NCBI GenBank assembly: GCA_037127255.1
Contig: JBANSL010000004.1
Location: forward strand, 88,246,627 to 88,310,626
Origin: Persicaria tinctoria
Taxonomy: Eukaryota > Streptophyta > Magnoliopsida > Caryophyllales > Polygonaceae
Direction of reading: 5' to 3'
DNA: 64,000 bases
This document shows, one piece after another, positions 22,950-35,289 of this stretch; within the stretch, counting starts at the first letter, position 1; each line of letters begins with the position of its first letter. The notes beneath the pieces are model-generated. The model was not told where the DNA came from and searched no databases. It saw only the letters and a program-made list of their open reading frames with translations. The translations under genes were made by a program, and so were the position numbers.

Positions 22950-24754
22950 GTGAGTTATTTCTCGTTATATCTTCTTCGGTTTCTGGTCCCTGCTTGGGGT
23001 TTGTAGTCACTTGTTAGTTGCCTCTCACCGCCGGACTTGTGTGATCGCACTTCTGTTGGGGGATTCAGGCGATATTTTGTTGATTTAATTGGAAATTTGA
23101 GCGATTTGGTTTCAATTTCACTGTTTTTGTTCTAATTTGGTCTTGATTTGAGATGAAATTTAGATAGTTTCGCTTAGGGCAGAAGCTGGTACGGGTGTGT
23201 GGTAAGGTGCTAGTATATTTGTGTTTCGTTTGTTTAGGCCTGGGATACAATTTGTAAGAATCACAGTTCACGAGCTGGAATTGCAGGAGGAATATTATTT
23301 TTCATTATTCAGTTCTTAGATTATGTTGTGAAGTATCCGTTTAGGCTTAGGAGTTTGTCTTCGATTCATGTGGAATTGTGAGCTTTTATTGCATCATGAC
23401 GGAATTTTAGTTCATAACTTTTTTTTTGTTTTTGTAATTTTGTCCTCATCTGGTGAAGTCACGACTCTGGATTTTGAAGCATCATGTGTCGTGTCAGACA
23501 TTGCCGTTCGTTTGATCTTTTCCATTTCTACTTCTTCCTTCCATCATTATATTCGGTGTGGTATGTTTGGGTTGGACTTAATACTTAAACATAGACATTC
23601 TTCTGGCATAGATGCTTGATCAAGTGATACAAGATGGGAGATGGTTGGTGGATCTTTTTCATCCCAAAATGTTTCATGTGAATTCTTTAGGGAACACCTT
23701 CATGTTACCTTGTTTGGAATGAGAAACAACAGTGTTGAGATTGGAATTTTGTTCCAGGGAGCCGTTTATCATTTTGTGTGTGTGCGCTTTAAGTGTCCAA
23801 GAGCAACTGTTAGTGTTTTTTAAATTTATAATGTAAACTACATATCCCTCATGGTGTCCTTAACACTGTGATTGGAGGTTTATGAGTGGGTGTTTCTTTT
23901 CGTTTGAACAACTTTTTCTTTTCCTATTTTTTTTCACAAGGAAATATCTTAGATTGACATCAGCTGAAAAGCTGTCGTTTGTTATGTAATACAGAGTACT
24001 ATTTATTATATTATATGGAACAGTTATATATTACATTTATGAGTCGACGCCATTTACACTGTTATTATTACGCTGACTTGTGGTGCTATATGATATTTAT
24101 GATTTGTACTCCCTCTGATCAACACAAGTGTCGTTTTAGGCTTGAGCACGAGTTTTTTTTAAAAAAGTATCAATTCACCCACATTTTATAATGGTTACAT
24201 ATATTTTATCACACTATTATCATTTATTACTCATCCTTCTTTCAAGCCAATCAGTAAACAATTTGAGTGAAAAGTGTTCAACAAAATCAACTCTCAATAG
24301 CAGTATCATAACTCAATTCTAATTATTTGTTGAGAAAACCTAAAACAACACTTGCAAGTTTTTCAAATTTTACAATCTAAAAAGGCACTCTTGAGTTTAT
24401 CAAAATTTAGAACCTAAAACAAAGGGAGTTGATCAATTTTTACAACCTAAAATGACACTTGAGGTTATCACAATTCACAATCTAAAACAAAGGCAGTTGA
24501 ACAAATTTTAAAACCAAAAAACGACACTCAAAGTTGATCAGAGGGAGTATCATTTTATGATATTGTTGTGAAGTTAGTCTGCTTGGACAAGTATTTCGTG
24601 TTGGTAATGGTCTACTTTGTTCTTTTTATCTTTTCTGGGTTTTCTCATTATGCGGATAAACGAATTTTGTCCGTGTGTGCTTTCACGGATTGATAGAGTT
24701 TTCGCATACTTTAGAAATTGTTGTCAAATTTTTAATTTTATGTTTTTAATGTAG
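22950..24754 (+). other. Probable 5'UTR intron of the MLF-like gene
   Basis: A strong donor CTTCAG/GTGAGT at 22949/22950 and an acceptor TTAATGTAG at 24754 bracket 1.8 kb with no coding similarity. The coding start follows 35 bp after the acceptor. Long leader introns are common in plant genes. Inferred from splice signals only. Confidence 0.5.
24109..24547. mobile_element. Stowaway-like MITE inside the 5'UTR intron
   Basis: It starts CTCCCTCTGATCAACA and ends with the complement TTGATCAGAGGGAG, flanked by TA on both sides (24107-24108, 24548-24549), the Tc1/mariner target duplication. Internal TTTTAGG/CCTAAAA words with ACACTTG/CAAGTGT repeat several times, extending the inverted symmetry. 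Non-coding. Confidence 0.85.
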
Positions 24755-24789
24755 GATCTTCTGAAAAGATTTCTGCTTGATCACCAAGA

Positions 24790-26594
24790 ATGCAAGGAGG
24801 AAGAGGAGGTGGCAGGGGTAATTTCTTTCGTTTTGGCGACCCTTTTGCTGGTTTTGGCGACCCTTTTGCTGGTTTTGGCGGTTTTGGAGGCCATGGAAGT
24901 CTGATCTCTAGTGTTTTTGGAGGAAGGGATCCATTTGATGATCCTTTCCTCCCGCAACCGTTTGGAGGAATTCCATTTAGGAGCATGTTTCAGTCTAGCC
25001 TTCTTGGTGCTGGAGGGAGCCCGTTTGTAAATACACCTGCAGGTTTCTTGGGCCATCAACAATCTATTCGTCATGCACATGCTCAAGTCCAGCCACAGAC
25101 TAATAGACATAGAGGCCCAATAATTGAAGAATTAGATTCCGATGATGAAAAGTCAAAAGATGATGGTGCCACAGAGACCAAAGACAATCCCAGAAAGCAC
25201 AGTAGGTCAGGAAAGGAGCCTTACGTTGAAGTTCCCGATGATGATGCTGAAGGTAAGACGCAATGATTCCTCTGATAAGAGTTGCTCTCTGAATTTTGCT
25301 TAGTATCTGGTTTGTTGCTTTGGTTGCAGAGGAGAGGAATAGGCAGATTCAGTTTAGGAATGAGTACAACAGGATGAACAGCTTTTCGTCCCAGCCACAA
25401 TCTCAATCCTTCACCTTCCATAGTTCTTCTGTTACATATGGTGGTACAAACGGATCATACTATACTAAATCTTCAATCAGAAGATCAGGGAGTGATGGAG
25501 TAAGACCTTGATTGAGTTATATACGCTTTTAGTCTCTATTCAGTTTATCTGTCCATTACCTTTTCATACTTTTGTCACGGTCTGTTCTTGCCAAGCCTTG
25601 CTAAATGTGTTGCATCTTAATTCATGTGGTTAAGGTAACATTTGAAGAGCACAAGGAAGCTGACAGCACAACTGGTCAGGCATTTCACCAGGTTTCCAGG
25701 GGACTTCATAATAAGGTGAGCAAGATAGAATTAACCATTATGTTTTCACTGGATGTCTTCTGCTCTCTGGTTTAACCTAACAATCGCAGGTTTTGGTACA
25801 ATCGGTGAAATACTTGAAAGTTAATGGTGATTTCTTTCCCCTTTTTTTTTGTGCATTGTAGGGCCATACTTTAGAAAGGAACTTGAATTCAGATGGAAGA
25901 GTGGGCACTATGCAAACATTACACAACCTCAATGAAGGTACTGTCACGCTTCAAGTAGATTACTGATCTTATAGCCTCTAGTATCGACTACAGTTAGTAT
26001 TGATCAGTTATTGATGTGCATCATTTGCAGATGAACTTACTGGTTTTGAAGAAGCATGGAAGGGGAAAGCTAGAAAACACTTGCCTGGAATAAGTGAGAG
26101 ATTTAATGGATACGATAATATCGGTAAGCACCCAGCTTGTCCTTTTTATGCGAATACGCGATGGCTGTATGAAACCAATCTTGTGGTACTCTGATACTAT
26201 AATTACTGTCTTTCCTTTTCATCTGTTTAGAATTTTGAATCATCTTTGTATTTCTTTGCGAACAAATCTGGAATATAAAGAATTCATCCCTATTCTAGAT
26301 TGAGCATACTAAATTTTATACAACTAGAGAAAATGTACAAAAAAATAATTATATAAAAATATGTAATTCTATTCTCTCACTAAATATGTACCAGGGGTTA
26401 TTGGCGGCGGACGTGGGGGACAAATGGGCAGGGGAGGCTTGGCCCTCCCTTCCACGGAGCAGCCACAACCGCAGCAAAATGTAAAGAGGGCAAGAATTGA
26501 TCCTGCAGCAGCAGCAAACACAACAGTTTCACAGCCCCAATGCTCTGGAAAGAGGACCTCCAGCAATGGATCTCGGGGAAAGAGTAAAGCTTGA
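24790..26594 (+). CDS. Myeloid leukemia factor (MLF)-like protein, 6 coding exons
   Basis: Coding exons: 24790-25252, 25330-25499, 25635-25715, 25862-25937, 26031-26123 and 26395-26594. All junctions are GT/AG and the joined frame gives 360 aa. The N terminus is Gly/Phe-rich with a GDPFAGF repeat (residues about 16-30). An acidic/basic linker (DSDDEKSKDD) follows. The conserved MLF core spans about residues 155-270, with FTFHSSSVTYGG, GHTLERNLNSDGR and NLNEDELTGFEEAWKGKA. The C terminus is Gly- and Gln-rich with a basic KRARID motif that may be a nuclear signal. MLF proteins are small adaptor proteins implicated in chaperone-associated aggregates and transcription in animals; the plant role is poorly known. 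ATG 24790 is the first start after the leader acceptor. GDPFAGF is encoded by a short tandem DNA repeat. Confidence 0.85.
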
Positions 26595-26937
26595 ACGGAA
26601 AGAATTGCTCTAACCCTAACTGTCGACTGCACCATTCCAACTATCACACGCCATGAATGAATCTCTTCGATATGCTGCTATTAAACCGCTATATGCTGCT
26701 GTTAAACTGTTGCCTGCATCATCGCTATCACATGCCATGAATGCATCGCTTCCTATATGCTGCTATTAATCCTTTGTCGAATTTGTTATACCCATAACCA
26801 AGTGACTGCCAGTAATCTCTTGTGAAACCCCCTTTGTGTACGTTTGTTCCACTTCCATGTAATGTCTACTGCAGCAAATATGCACTAATTTCCTCATGGC
26901 ATAATAATCTAGGATTTTTTTTTGTAAATTGCACAAT

Positions 26938-27090
26938 ATTCGAGTTGTTCGAGCTTTGAGTCGGGTCATGTCTCAATTTAAATCTAATTTAATTTAGTAA
27001 ATGAAAGAGATCTAGTTAAAAACTCTGTTTTTTTTTTCATAGTCGAGCCCAAGCCGGATCATCTCAATTTCAGCTTGGTATCACCTGACT
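26938..27090 (-). repeat. Fragment of the AGCTCG-rich element
   Basis: CGAGTTGTTCGAGCTTTGAG and later GAGCCCAAGCCGGATCATCTC are decayed family words. No ends preserved. Confidence 0.4.
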
Positions 27091-27094
27091 TCTA

Positions 27095-27216
27095 CTTCCT
27101 CCATTCGGTAATAATTTTACGCATGCTTTTTTAGGAGGATAACAAGTTTTTATTCTCCTAGAAAAATGTGTGTGGATACTAAATAGTAAACAACATGTTT
27201 TGTCGAACGGAAGAAG
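27095..27216. mobile_element. Short Stowaway-like MITE
   Basis: A 122-bp element starting CTTCCTCCATTCGG and ending CGAACGGAAGAAG, flanked by TA on both sides. Non-coding. Confidence 0.7.
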
Positions 27217-27404
27217 TATAAAAACTCTGAAATTTTCTCAGAATTTAATGAAAACTTACATGTATAAGAAACTTGTAAACAAGGAGTGAGATGTGATTCA
27301 AATTCAAACTACTGGAGTGAGTGATGAGAGATGATATAGCCCCAAAATGTGCTTCAAGCTCAAAATGTGTACAAATCGCTTGGGAGTTGCGATATAAGAT
27401 CGAG

Positions 27405-27716
27405 TAGGGGTGCTAAGCTTGGTTCGTTTTTTAAACGAGTTCAAGCCGAGCCGAACCCGATTTGTAAACGAGTTTTTATTTATTTATCAAGCTTAACTTG
27501 TTTAAAAAATGAATGAGCTCGAGTCTAACTTTTTTCGAGATTTAAACGGTTCTACTTGGTAATAACATATTAACTTAACGGAAATGTTAAAAATTTCGAA
27601 TTTAAATCAAAAGAGCCGAGTTTTTAAACGAGTTTAAAATCATGTTCAGGATCAGCAGGTTTGAGTCAAGTTTTTTTCGAGACGATTCCGAGCCGATCAG
27701 TTCATTAATCGAGACG
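27405..27716 (-). mobile_element. AGCTCG-rich element, copy 4 (decayed)
   Basis: AGGGGTGCTAAGCTTGGTTCG at the left, repeated GAGTTCAAGCCGAGCC-like and AACGAGTTT words inside. The right end is decayed, and the element abuts the leader of the next gene. Confidence 0.5.
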
Positions 27717-27822
27717 CGTTTGTAAGCTACAAGGAAAAACGGGCCACAAATGACGAGCGGCTTGTAATCCATGTTGAAAAATACCGGGAAGTTCTCTCTC
27801 CTAGGGTTCAATCGGTTCCGAG

Positions 27823-30022
27823 ATGGCCGCGATCAGAATCACTGCTGCGATCCTCTTCAAGGAAATTCTACATTCACCTCAATTCGCAGCGTCGCGTCGG
27901 ACGCTCTTCGCCGCGCTGCCGACCTCTCCCGCATCTTGTCGCCGGAGTATCAGTTGCAGTCCGGTACGGTTTGCCGCCACCGAGTACGGGGATTCCGTTA
28001 AGAAGGCGTCCGCGCGTCTTTCGCAGGTCCAGCAGCTCCTCACTGAAGCAGAAGAGCGCGCCAATGTCGCCGACAAGGAGCCTCCACCTAAAATCACTCT
28101 CGGTACTAATTCCATCTCTTCTTTTTATTTTTATTTTTTTTCCCTAGAGGTTACGATTTCACTATTGAAACTGCAAGAGAAGGAGAAATTTGTATGTGCG
28201 AAACTGCAAATTCGCTATACTCTCCGATTATGTTTGCATCAAATGATCGTGTTTCTTGCCAATTTGTTGTAGTCCGTTAGAGTAGGAGAAATTTGTATGT
28301 GCGAAATTATAGTGTAATCGTAGTGGATGAGTTCTGTGAGGTTAACATGATTTGACTTCCATTCAAATTGATGCTAAACTAATTTTGGATGCAGTATATA
28401 CAGGCCATATATTTACAGTTTCCGGCTGAATGCTTCATTAGTCAAAAATATTGTTTTTCTGGATGTTTTCCTCTTCTGTGAGCCAGTGGCACTAAGAACA
28501 CTTTGAAACATAGCTACTGAACAAACTGTTCTTTTGTAACATCTTAATGAGAATTGAAGCATAATTTTGGAAAGACGGGAATGGATAGTTATTGGATATT
28601 TGGATATTCTTGTAAAGAGCTAGAACTGGATATTTAATGAGCTTTAGTAGTCTTATTGGAACAGCATAGTATATCTGTGTGTGTTTTCTGAGCGTTATTG
28701 TTTTTCCGGCAACAAGTGCTGATAAGGTTTTGATTTGAAGCTTTTAATGTAGAAGTTGGGGGCATCATGAACTCTTAGTAGTGTTACAGGAAAACATAGT
28801 AAATCATTAGTTCTACTATCTGTGGCTAAGATCGGCCTTCATTAACTAGTTTATATTAATCTTGTATGAATCAAACACGTTCTTATTTCTTAGCCACTGA
28901 TTGTGTTTTTTTCCTCCAGAGCATGTTAATGTTAGCTTTGCCAGAAGTGGTGGTCCTGGTGGTCAAAATGTCAACAAAGGTGTGCAACTTTATATACGAG
29001 CCTTGGACCATTGCTTGTTTGTATTACTATTAACAATTTAACATTAGTCATGAAATTGCACAGTGAACACCAAGGTTGATATGAGGTTTAATGTGAAGAA
29101 AGCTACATGGCTGAGTGAAAGGGTTAGGGAGAGGATACTGCAGATGGTATGATCTTTCCTGCCCCAATTGTGTTATCATGACTGTTTTTGTTTGAGAATA
29201 CATCATAAATATTACCCAGATTCTAGTGCAATTAAATAATTGCATCATTATACCCATTCCTTGTTTTCATTTTAAAATTAATTCAGCAATTTGTTGTTTA
29301 TGTGCAGGAGAAGAATAGAGTCAACAAAGATGGTGAAATTGTGATATCTTCAACAAAGACTAGAACACAGCAGTACCTATTTTAACTCATGTGAACTTGC
29401 TTTGGTCTGAGTATGTATGCCTTTTTTTCATTGCACATTATTTGTTGTAATTCTCTACTTCCTTTACAGGGGCAACATTGAAGATGCTTTGTCAAAGCTA
29501 CAGGTATCTTGCACATTTTTTTACACTTGGCCACATGTAAGGCATTGGTAATTTTTTTACACTTGGCCACATGTAAGGCATTGGTTGTTGAAGTTTGTTT
29601 CAAAGTTAGGCTTCAGTCTTCACTAGACCAAATCAGCTTAATGCTTGTACACTCAATGCTCCATTATCCCTACCTTGCGAAGCTATTATTATCATTAATT
29701 TTTTTTATTTTTGTAATATGTGCATTTTCGCTGTTTGCTTATTGTGAAATGAAATACAGACAATCATTGATGCTGCTGCATATGTCCCACCCCCACCTTC
29801 AGAAGAGCAAAAGAAGAGAATTGCGAAGCTGTAAGGACTGCTAGTTTCTGTGTAACATATGTTCGAGGGAATAAAAATGCTACTCCGTATATGATTGACT
29901 GGTGACTTTTGTTTTTTCATATTGGCTGTAGAGCTGCTATATCGGAGGAAAAGCGATTGCAGAGCAAGAAAGCCCTTTCAAATAAGAAGGCTTTCAGAAG
30001 AAGCCGAGATAGCTATGACTAA
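27823..30022 (+). CDS. ArfB/ICT1-like peptidyl-tRNA hydrolase (class I release-factor family), 7 exons
   Basis: Exons: 27823-28102, 28920-28979, 29064-29146, 29308-29372, 29470-29503, 29760-29830 and 29932-30022, all GT/AG, giving 227 aa. The catalytic GGQ motif, which reaches into the peptidyl-transferase centre to hydrolyse peptidyl-tRNA, is at residues 107-109 in SFARSGGPGGQNVNK. The protein has a single RF-1 domain and no codon-recognition domain, as in bacterial ArfB and mitochondrial ICT1, which rescue stalled ribosomes. The C terminus is basic (KRLQSKKALSNKKAFRRSRD), matching the tail that ArfB/ICT1 inserts into the empty mRNA channel. Residues 1-55 are rich in Ala, Arg and Ser with few acids, consistent with a mitochondrial or plastid transit peptide. 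An out-of-frame ATG at 27771 lies upstream. Confidence 0.88.
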
Positions 30023-31253
30023 CATGAAGTAAGCCTTTCTCCTATGGCCTTGCACCGTCTTAGTTTACTTCCTTTAGCTAACAGCTTGATTGATTTGGCT
30101 CTGGTAATGGAATTGGTAACACATTGAATCTGTGAACAAGAATTCAGCTACGTCATTGATTATTACTCTGCTGGTTGAAGGGACATGCAAAGTTGTTAGG
30201 TAGCCGATTACTCATACCAACTGCCCACTGGCTCAGGAAATCACATGATCTTTGGTTATTGGTACAGTCTAAATATGTTAACAAGGAATTCGGATGCTTC
30301 GGATACATCAATGTGGTCTTTACTATTTTGCTTGTTAAGGCTAAAAATCACATGCATTTGCCCCTAGATCAATACATTATTTGGCTTCATAAGGAAATTG
30401 TATGTGAAAAAGACCCTTTTGAGCATTTTACTTAACTTCTTTGGAAGGAAGAAATTCCGGTTGAGGGAAGTTCAATGTGAACACGGGACGAGAAACTGCA
30501 AAGAATTTGCTCATCTGATCTCCCAATGTTCTATATATACACAGATTCCCTATTTTTGCCTACAATTTGGTTTCAGTTTGTTGAACTATTGCTCAATATA
30601 GTTTGTTTAACTGTTGCACATTAGAAGTTTCCAACATTTTGTTCCAATCTGCTGTTTCTATTTAATACTTGACGTAACGTAGGAGAAGAGGCAATAATAA
30701 TTTTATTCCATACTGTTAAGAACATGTAACATGTTTTTGGCATTCACAACTCACCCTACTGTGCCTATGTTGACAAATCGTCAAAATGTGCGCGATATAT
30801 GTTACAGTATGTAGGATGCAACAAACGAATCGCGGATGCTTAGAATTGTCCTGCGCGATCAAGATTTGTCGTTCGAAATGAATGGAATGCATACATGATC
30901 CGATCAGATATTGCCATCAAACACACTTCCAAAATACAACTTTTTGGAAGTGATCTGAACTTTTGGCCAAAGTGGAAAAAGTCCATCTCCTTTATGTTCC
31001 TCCCAAGTTGTAGATAAACACTCATCTAAGGTGACATCAAACTATATACATATATGTTATACTTAGTCTTACAATGAATGCTTATTTTTTTGCATTTACA
31101 AAAGCGTTGTGCAGGTCAGCCTACACTGTTGGCATATCTTATCGCCAAATTTAGTTTAGTCAGTTGAAATTGGATTTTTTTTTTATAATAATAAAAAAAA
31201 AAACCGACTACTTTTTGTCTTTTCTGACCAAAAAAACAAGGAGAGGAAAATGA
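30023..31253. other. Convergent intergenic region
   Basis: It holds the 3'UTR of the ArfB-like gene on the left and that of the minus-strand DUF1442 gene on the right. Open frames at 30175-30435 and 30398-30601 look like chance. No repeat family recognised. Confidence 0.4.
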
Positions 31254-32168
31254 CTATATAGCCCTCCACGTCCTGATGACATGCTCCTCCCCTGAGCGCT
31301 GGTCAATGTGCTTGATCCACCGCCTCCCACCACCGGCAGCGCCTCCCACGCCACCGTTACCGCAGCTGGAGACGCCTCTGGCTCCTATATGAGCCATGTC
31401 AAGGCCCTGTCCCACTGGGAGGAACGCCGTTCTCACGAGCCTGTAGCCGCTGCTGGCGAGCAAACTCCTCCATCGGAAACCGGAAGCCGCCTTTGAGCTC
31501 GCGTTCTTGCAGATGAGAACCGCGCCTCTCTCGCCGAGCCTCGCCAGCCTCAGAACCTTAGCGAAGTCCTCCCGCTCGGTGTCGACCACAAGGAAGTCAA
31601 CGCCGTCGAGCGAAGGCCTCGCCATGACCTCCTCGGCGTCTCCGACGATGACCTCCGGCGATATCCCGGCGGCGGACTCGCTTATCGAGCGGAGGTAATC
31701 GGAGCGGGAGGCCTCGTCGGGGACGACGCACACGTGGCGGCCGTTTGTGTGACGGCTGGCGATGGCGAGTCCGATGCTCGTCGCTATCATTCCGCCTTGC
31801 TGCCAGGTCTCGACGATCAGCTTCGCGTTCCAACCGGCCGCCATGGCTGAGATCAGCTCCGCTACTCCTGATTCTAGGTAAAGCTCACACTGCAAGATCA
31901 AAATTCACTCCAATTAACAACAACAAAGCGGAGATTTAATCCGAGAGACTCTCAAAATCATCGTCAAAACTTCAATTTCATCCGATCGAAGCAGATTCGA
32001 GTTTAATTTTCGAATATCGCGAATCAAATCGAACTTTAATTTCCATATTAAATTACGTACAAGCCTATAACGAAGAAATCAATAGCAGATTCGAGAAAGG
32101 ATACTCACAGCTTGAACAGTGTCGATGTAGGCTTTGGAAGCGGAGTCGGGACACCAAACTAACTTCAT
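31254..32168 (-). CDS. DUF1442 family protein, 2 exons
   Basis: Minus strand: exon 1 32168-32109 (20 codons, MKLVWCPDSASKAYIDTVQA), intron with GTGAGT donor and TTGCAG acceptor, exon 2 31889-31254, for 231 aa. The N terminus and the blocks AAGWNAKLIVETW, SIGLAIASRHTNGRHVCVV and DFLVVDTEREDFAKVLRLA mark the plant DUF1442 family, which has the alternating strand-helix layout of an S-adenosylmethionine methyltransferase-like fold. The biochemical role is unknown. A Gly-rich loop (GNGGVGGAAGGG, about residues 197-208) precedes the conserved end. Exon 2 is strongly GC-rich in third positions compared with the flanks. The ATG-started frame at 31901 is not the true start, because exon 1 supplies the conserved N terminus. 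Confidence 0.85.
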
Positions 32169-32246
32169 TTTGGAATGGAGTGAGAGAGACGATGGGATGT
32201 GTGAGGTTCAAACTCAAATGGGAGGAAAAGTTGCAGAAAAAGAGAA

Positions 32247-32252
32247 TATATA
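32247..32252 (-). promoter_or_regulatory. TATA box of the DUF1442 gene
   Basis: CTATATATTC on the minus strand, 79 bp upstream of the ATG, with pyrimidine-rich sequence between, a plausible core promoter. Confidence 0.55.
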
Positions 32253-32598
32253 GCGAGTGGGGAGGAGAGAGATTGTTTCTTGCGGTGAAAGCTATAAATG
32301 GAGAGAGAGAGAGAGGGATTGATATAGAAGATATGGTATGGGAAAGGAGACTTGCTTGTCAATGGTTTGCAAATTGACGGTGAAATCTGAATATTCACAT
32401 TTATGTAACCCAAATTTAAAATCGGCCGGTTTGAATTTTTTTTTTTTTTTAAATTAAATTCCGATGAGATTAATAACTACTCCATCCATCTCACAAAATT
32501 TGTTATTTTTGTTTTATGCACATTTATTAATAAAAATTATAAAATACATAAAAATAGTAATTATTATCTATAAAAGAGTAATTATTACTATAAAGATA
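32253..32598. other. Upstream region of the DUF1442 gene
   Basis: A GA-rich stretch, a T run near 32440, and ACTCCATCCATCTCAC at 32480, a partial copy of the next element's end. Confidence 0.4.
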
Positions 32599-32801
32599 CT
32601 CCATCCGTTAATTAAAATTTGTTATTTTAGAAATCTACTCACTTATTAAGAAAACAAATAAAATATACTTATACTCCTAATTATTACTCTACTTTTTTTA
32701 CTTTATCAAAAACTACAACTAACAACTATCAAATCATTACAAGAGCAATTTCGTGTTTGTAACAAAATACATAAAACAACAAGTTTTAATTACGAAGGGA
32801 G
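32599..32801. mobile_element. Stowaway-like MITE (diverged)
   Basis: It begins CTCCATCCGTTAATTAAAAT and ends with the imperfect complement GTTTTAATTACGAAGGGAG. AT-rich and non-coding. TA is present on the left only. A second CTCCATCC end at 32481 suggests a partial tandem copy. Confidence 0.5.
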
Positions 32802-33329
32802 ACATAACTATAGCTAAAACAACAACAACAAAAATTTAATACAGAGGACAAATTTACTACTCTAAAATTAAAAAAAAACGTATATACCTTATAGTATAAA
32901 ATATTATCCACATATAAAATTTATTAATTACCATCTCTATATAAAGTTATAAACCATTAACATTGCGTTGTAAATTTATTCCTGCATGGTTTAGGAGAAT
33001 TTTAGTTTATTATATCATCCAAACAAATAAATCAAATGAAGTTTTTCCCCCTAAAATCAAAACTCTAATTAGATATATTAGACTTGTTTTATTCTATTTA
33101 TTTTTTTAAGATATGTGGATACCCACAAGAAACTGTAGAGGAAATCCATATATGACAAATTTTAATAGGATGGAAGTTGATCATAAATGTCTGTAATCAA
33201 TAAGTTTCAAAGGAGGTTTTGCAAAGATGTCATGAGTGCGGTGAAGATGATCGAGAGCAATCTTCACTTGCCAAGGCCCAATCTTTATCTGCCCATGGTT
33301 TTCTTCTGTGCTAAATTTTCTTTAAAAAA
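32802..33329. other. Intergenic, AT-rich
   Basis: Nothing recognised. Confidence 0.4.
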
Positions 33330-33734
33330 AATATAATCATGTAGGTTGCAGTCTCGTGCGTGATGTTGATCAAGAAAATCATAACAGTGTTTGTGACTTT
33401 CGAAGATTTCTGATCTAGATGGGAGGAACCACATTAGTCCACATTTTCCCAGCCGACATCACTTTTTTGAGGTTCTGCTCCAGTCTCTCCGGTGACGAAA
33501 CAATCTGGAAGCTTATAAGTTTCCATGTGTTCTCGCTATTTACAGTTTCAATCCGAAGTCTCTCTCGACTTCCTCATTAATTTGTCTTTCAATTTGTTGC
33601 TATGTTCGATTTGGATTAGGATATTTATGTTTTAGCTTCATAGTATCATGACAATTAGGACGTCTATCTGCCGTGCTCTCGATTTACCCAACACACCGTT
33701 GAGTATTTCAAATTTTTAATTACCTTGTAAAAAA
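33330..33734 (+). mobile_element. Short LINE-like retroelement, family A copy 3
   Basis: It shares with 16751-17259 and 13955-14233 the ordered blocks TTTGTGACTTTCGAAGAT, TTCTGCTCCAGTCTCTCC, GTGTTCTCGCTATTTACA, ACAATTAGGACGTCTATCTG and CTCGATTTACC. It ends TTACCTTGTAAAAAAA. Non-coding. The left end is uncertain. Confidence 0.6.
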
Positions 33735-35289
33735 AGCATATTAAGTTGTTAATAGGTCTTATTACATTGAAGTATAAAGTATCTAAAGAGATTTATTATT
33801 AATTATATATTTACACACACGTTGAAGTATATATTTAATAAGTTAAGATAGATATGTTTTTTTTACAGTAGGCAACAAGTAGACCGACTAAGCGATCTTG
33901 AAGCCATTAAAGGATGGCTTGATGAACCCTACACAGAGGGTCGCCAGTAAATTTTTTTTGCTTAAACCTAAAATTACAATAAGATAAATTTAAATTTAAA
34001 AAAACATCAAAGTTATTGATCACTGGTTGCATCCCGGTCGAGGAAAAGTTGACGTTGGCATAGTTGAGCATATTAAGGGTTTGGTTGTTACAAGTTTGAT
34101 TAACAGATCTGAGCAGATCTAGGGTTGCATGCGGGAGGGGAGGTCGGAGGGGTAGGCCAGATTAGAACAACACTTGGCGACCCGCCCGGAGGGAGGGAGT
34201 CCAAGGGATGTTACTACATCTGCATGTACCAGATCCGGCGGCCGGCGGCCAGAAGCGCACCGGAGAGGGGTTTGAGGAGGGGAGACGATGTCGGACGGTG
34301 TGGTTGGAGAGGAGGAGTATAGCTAAGACACATGGGGAGTCGACTACCAGGAGACCGAGGGAGGACCACCCCGAGGATTTGCGAACCCAGATGGCTAGGT
34401 CGGGAGCCGCCACGGAGGGTGGGGGTCTAGATCACCATAGAGCCCTCCAAGGAAGATCGACGAAGGATGCTCGACATCAGCGGTGTGAGGTCGACGGTGA
34501 GGCGACTATCTGCAAAAAATAAAGGGTTTGGAATAACTTGGGTTGTGTTGAGAGGTGGTGGTGGAGGAGTACGTTGGGGGGGGGGGGGGGTCGAGGCGAG
34601 CTGGAGATGAGCAGCGCCTCACATGGTGGCGGCGGCGGCTGTTGAAGAAGAGAAGGTTTTTGGGTTTTTTAGAGAGCGTTTTAGGAGAGCGCAAATTAGT
34701 CTTGAGAAGATTTCGGTTGTTTTTCCTTTCTATTTTTGGGTATAGAGTTGATGTTTAAAAAATGAAGTTAAGATAGATAATTTGATTTCAATTTAATATA
34801 CTCCCTTCGATCTTAAATATATATATAAGACTTTTTATTTTTCTACATTTAATTTAAGGGGTTAAAAAATATATAAAACATTAAATCATTTTTATTAAAT
34901 TTTCTTACATGTAATACTTATTAGTAATAAGTATTAATATTTTATAATATACTTCGTAGTTTTTAGCTTTTTAAACAAGGTATACAAAAGTAATTTTTTT
35001 TAATAAAACAAATACATTCAATTTAATAGTATAAATTATATAAATACATTTTGAGTTTTAAAATAAATTGAAATAATAATGTTGAAATTAAAGGGGGTTA
35101 GAAATGGAATATAATGGGATTAATAGCATAAGCATCACAATTTGTCGTACACTCGTACCCAATTAAGACTCCAACCTCCTAAATTACTTTGAGCCTTTGA
35201 GGAGGAGAAGTTGACAAATTGTCACCCTTTTCACACGTCGGCGATTACATAAGAAAGAGAGAATATCAACCTTTTGGGATATTATTCTG
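33735..35289. other. Intergenic with a GC-rich island (34110-34680)
   Basis: The island contains several overlapping open frames on both strands, none resembling a known protein, and a run of 14 G near 34577-34590. It may be captured or decayed gene sequence. The flanks are AT-rich; a Stowaway-like CTCCCTTCGATCTTAAA word lies at 34801. Confidence 0.4.

Noticed and set aside
22576..23017. Open frames of 121 aa (+) and 144 aa (-) over the start of the MLF-like gene
   Set aside because: They overlap the TATA box, leader exon and donor site of the MLF-like gene, resemble no family, and are opposite-strand shadows of each other.
31308..31939. Plus-strand frames opposite the DUF1442 exon
   Set aside because: Antisense shadows of its GC-rich third positions.
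34125..34758. Several open frames in the GC-rich island
   Set aside because: All overlap in conflicting frames, with low-complexity Arg/Gly/Pro translations expected from GC-rich DNA. No motif.
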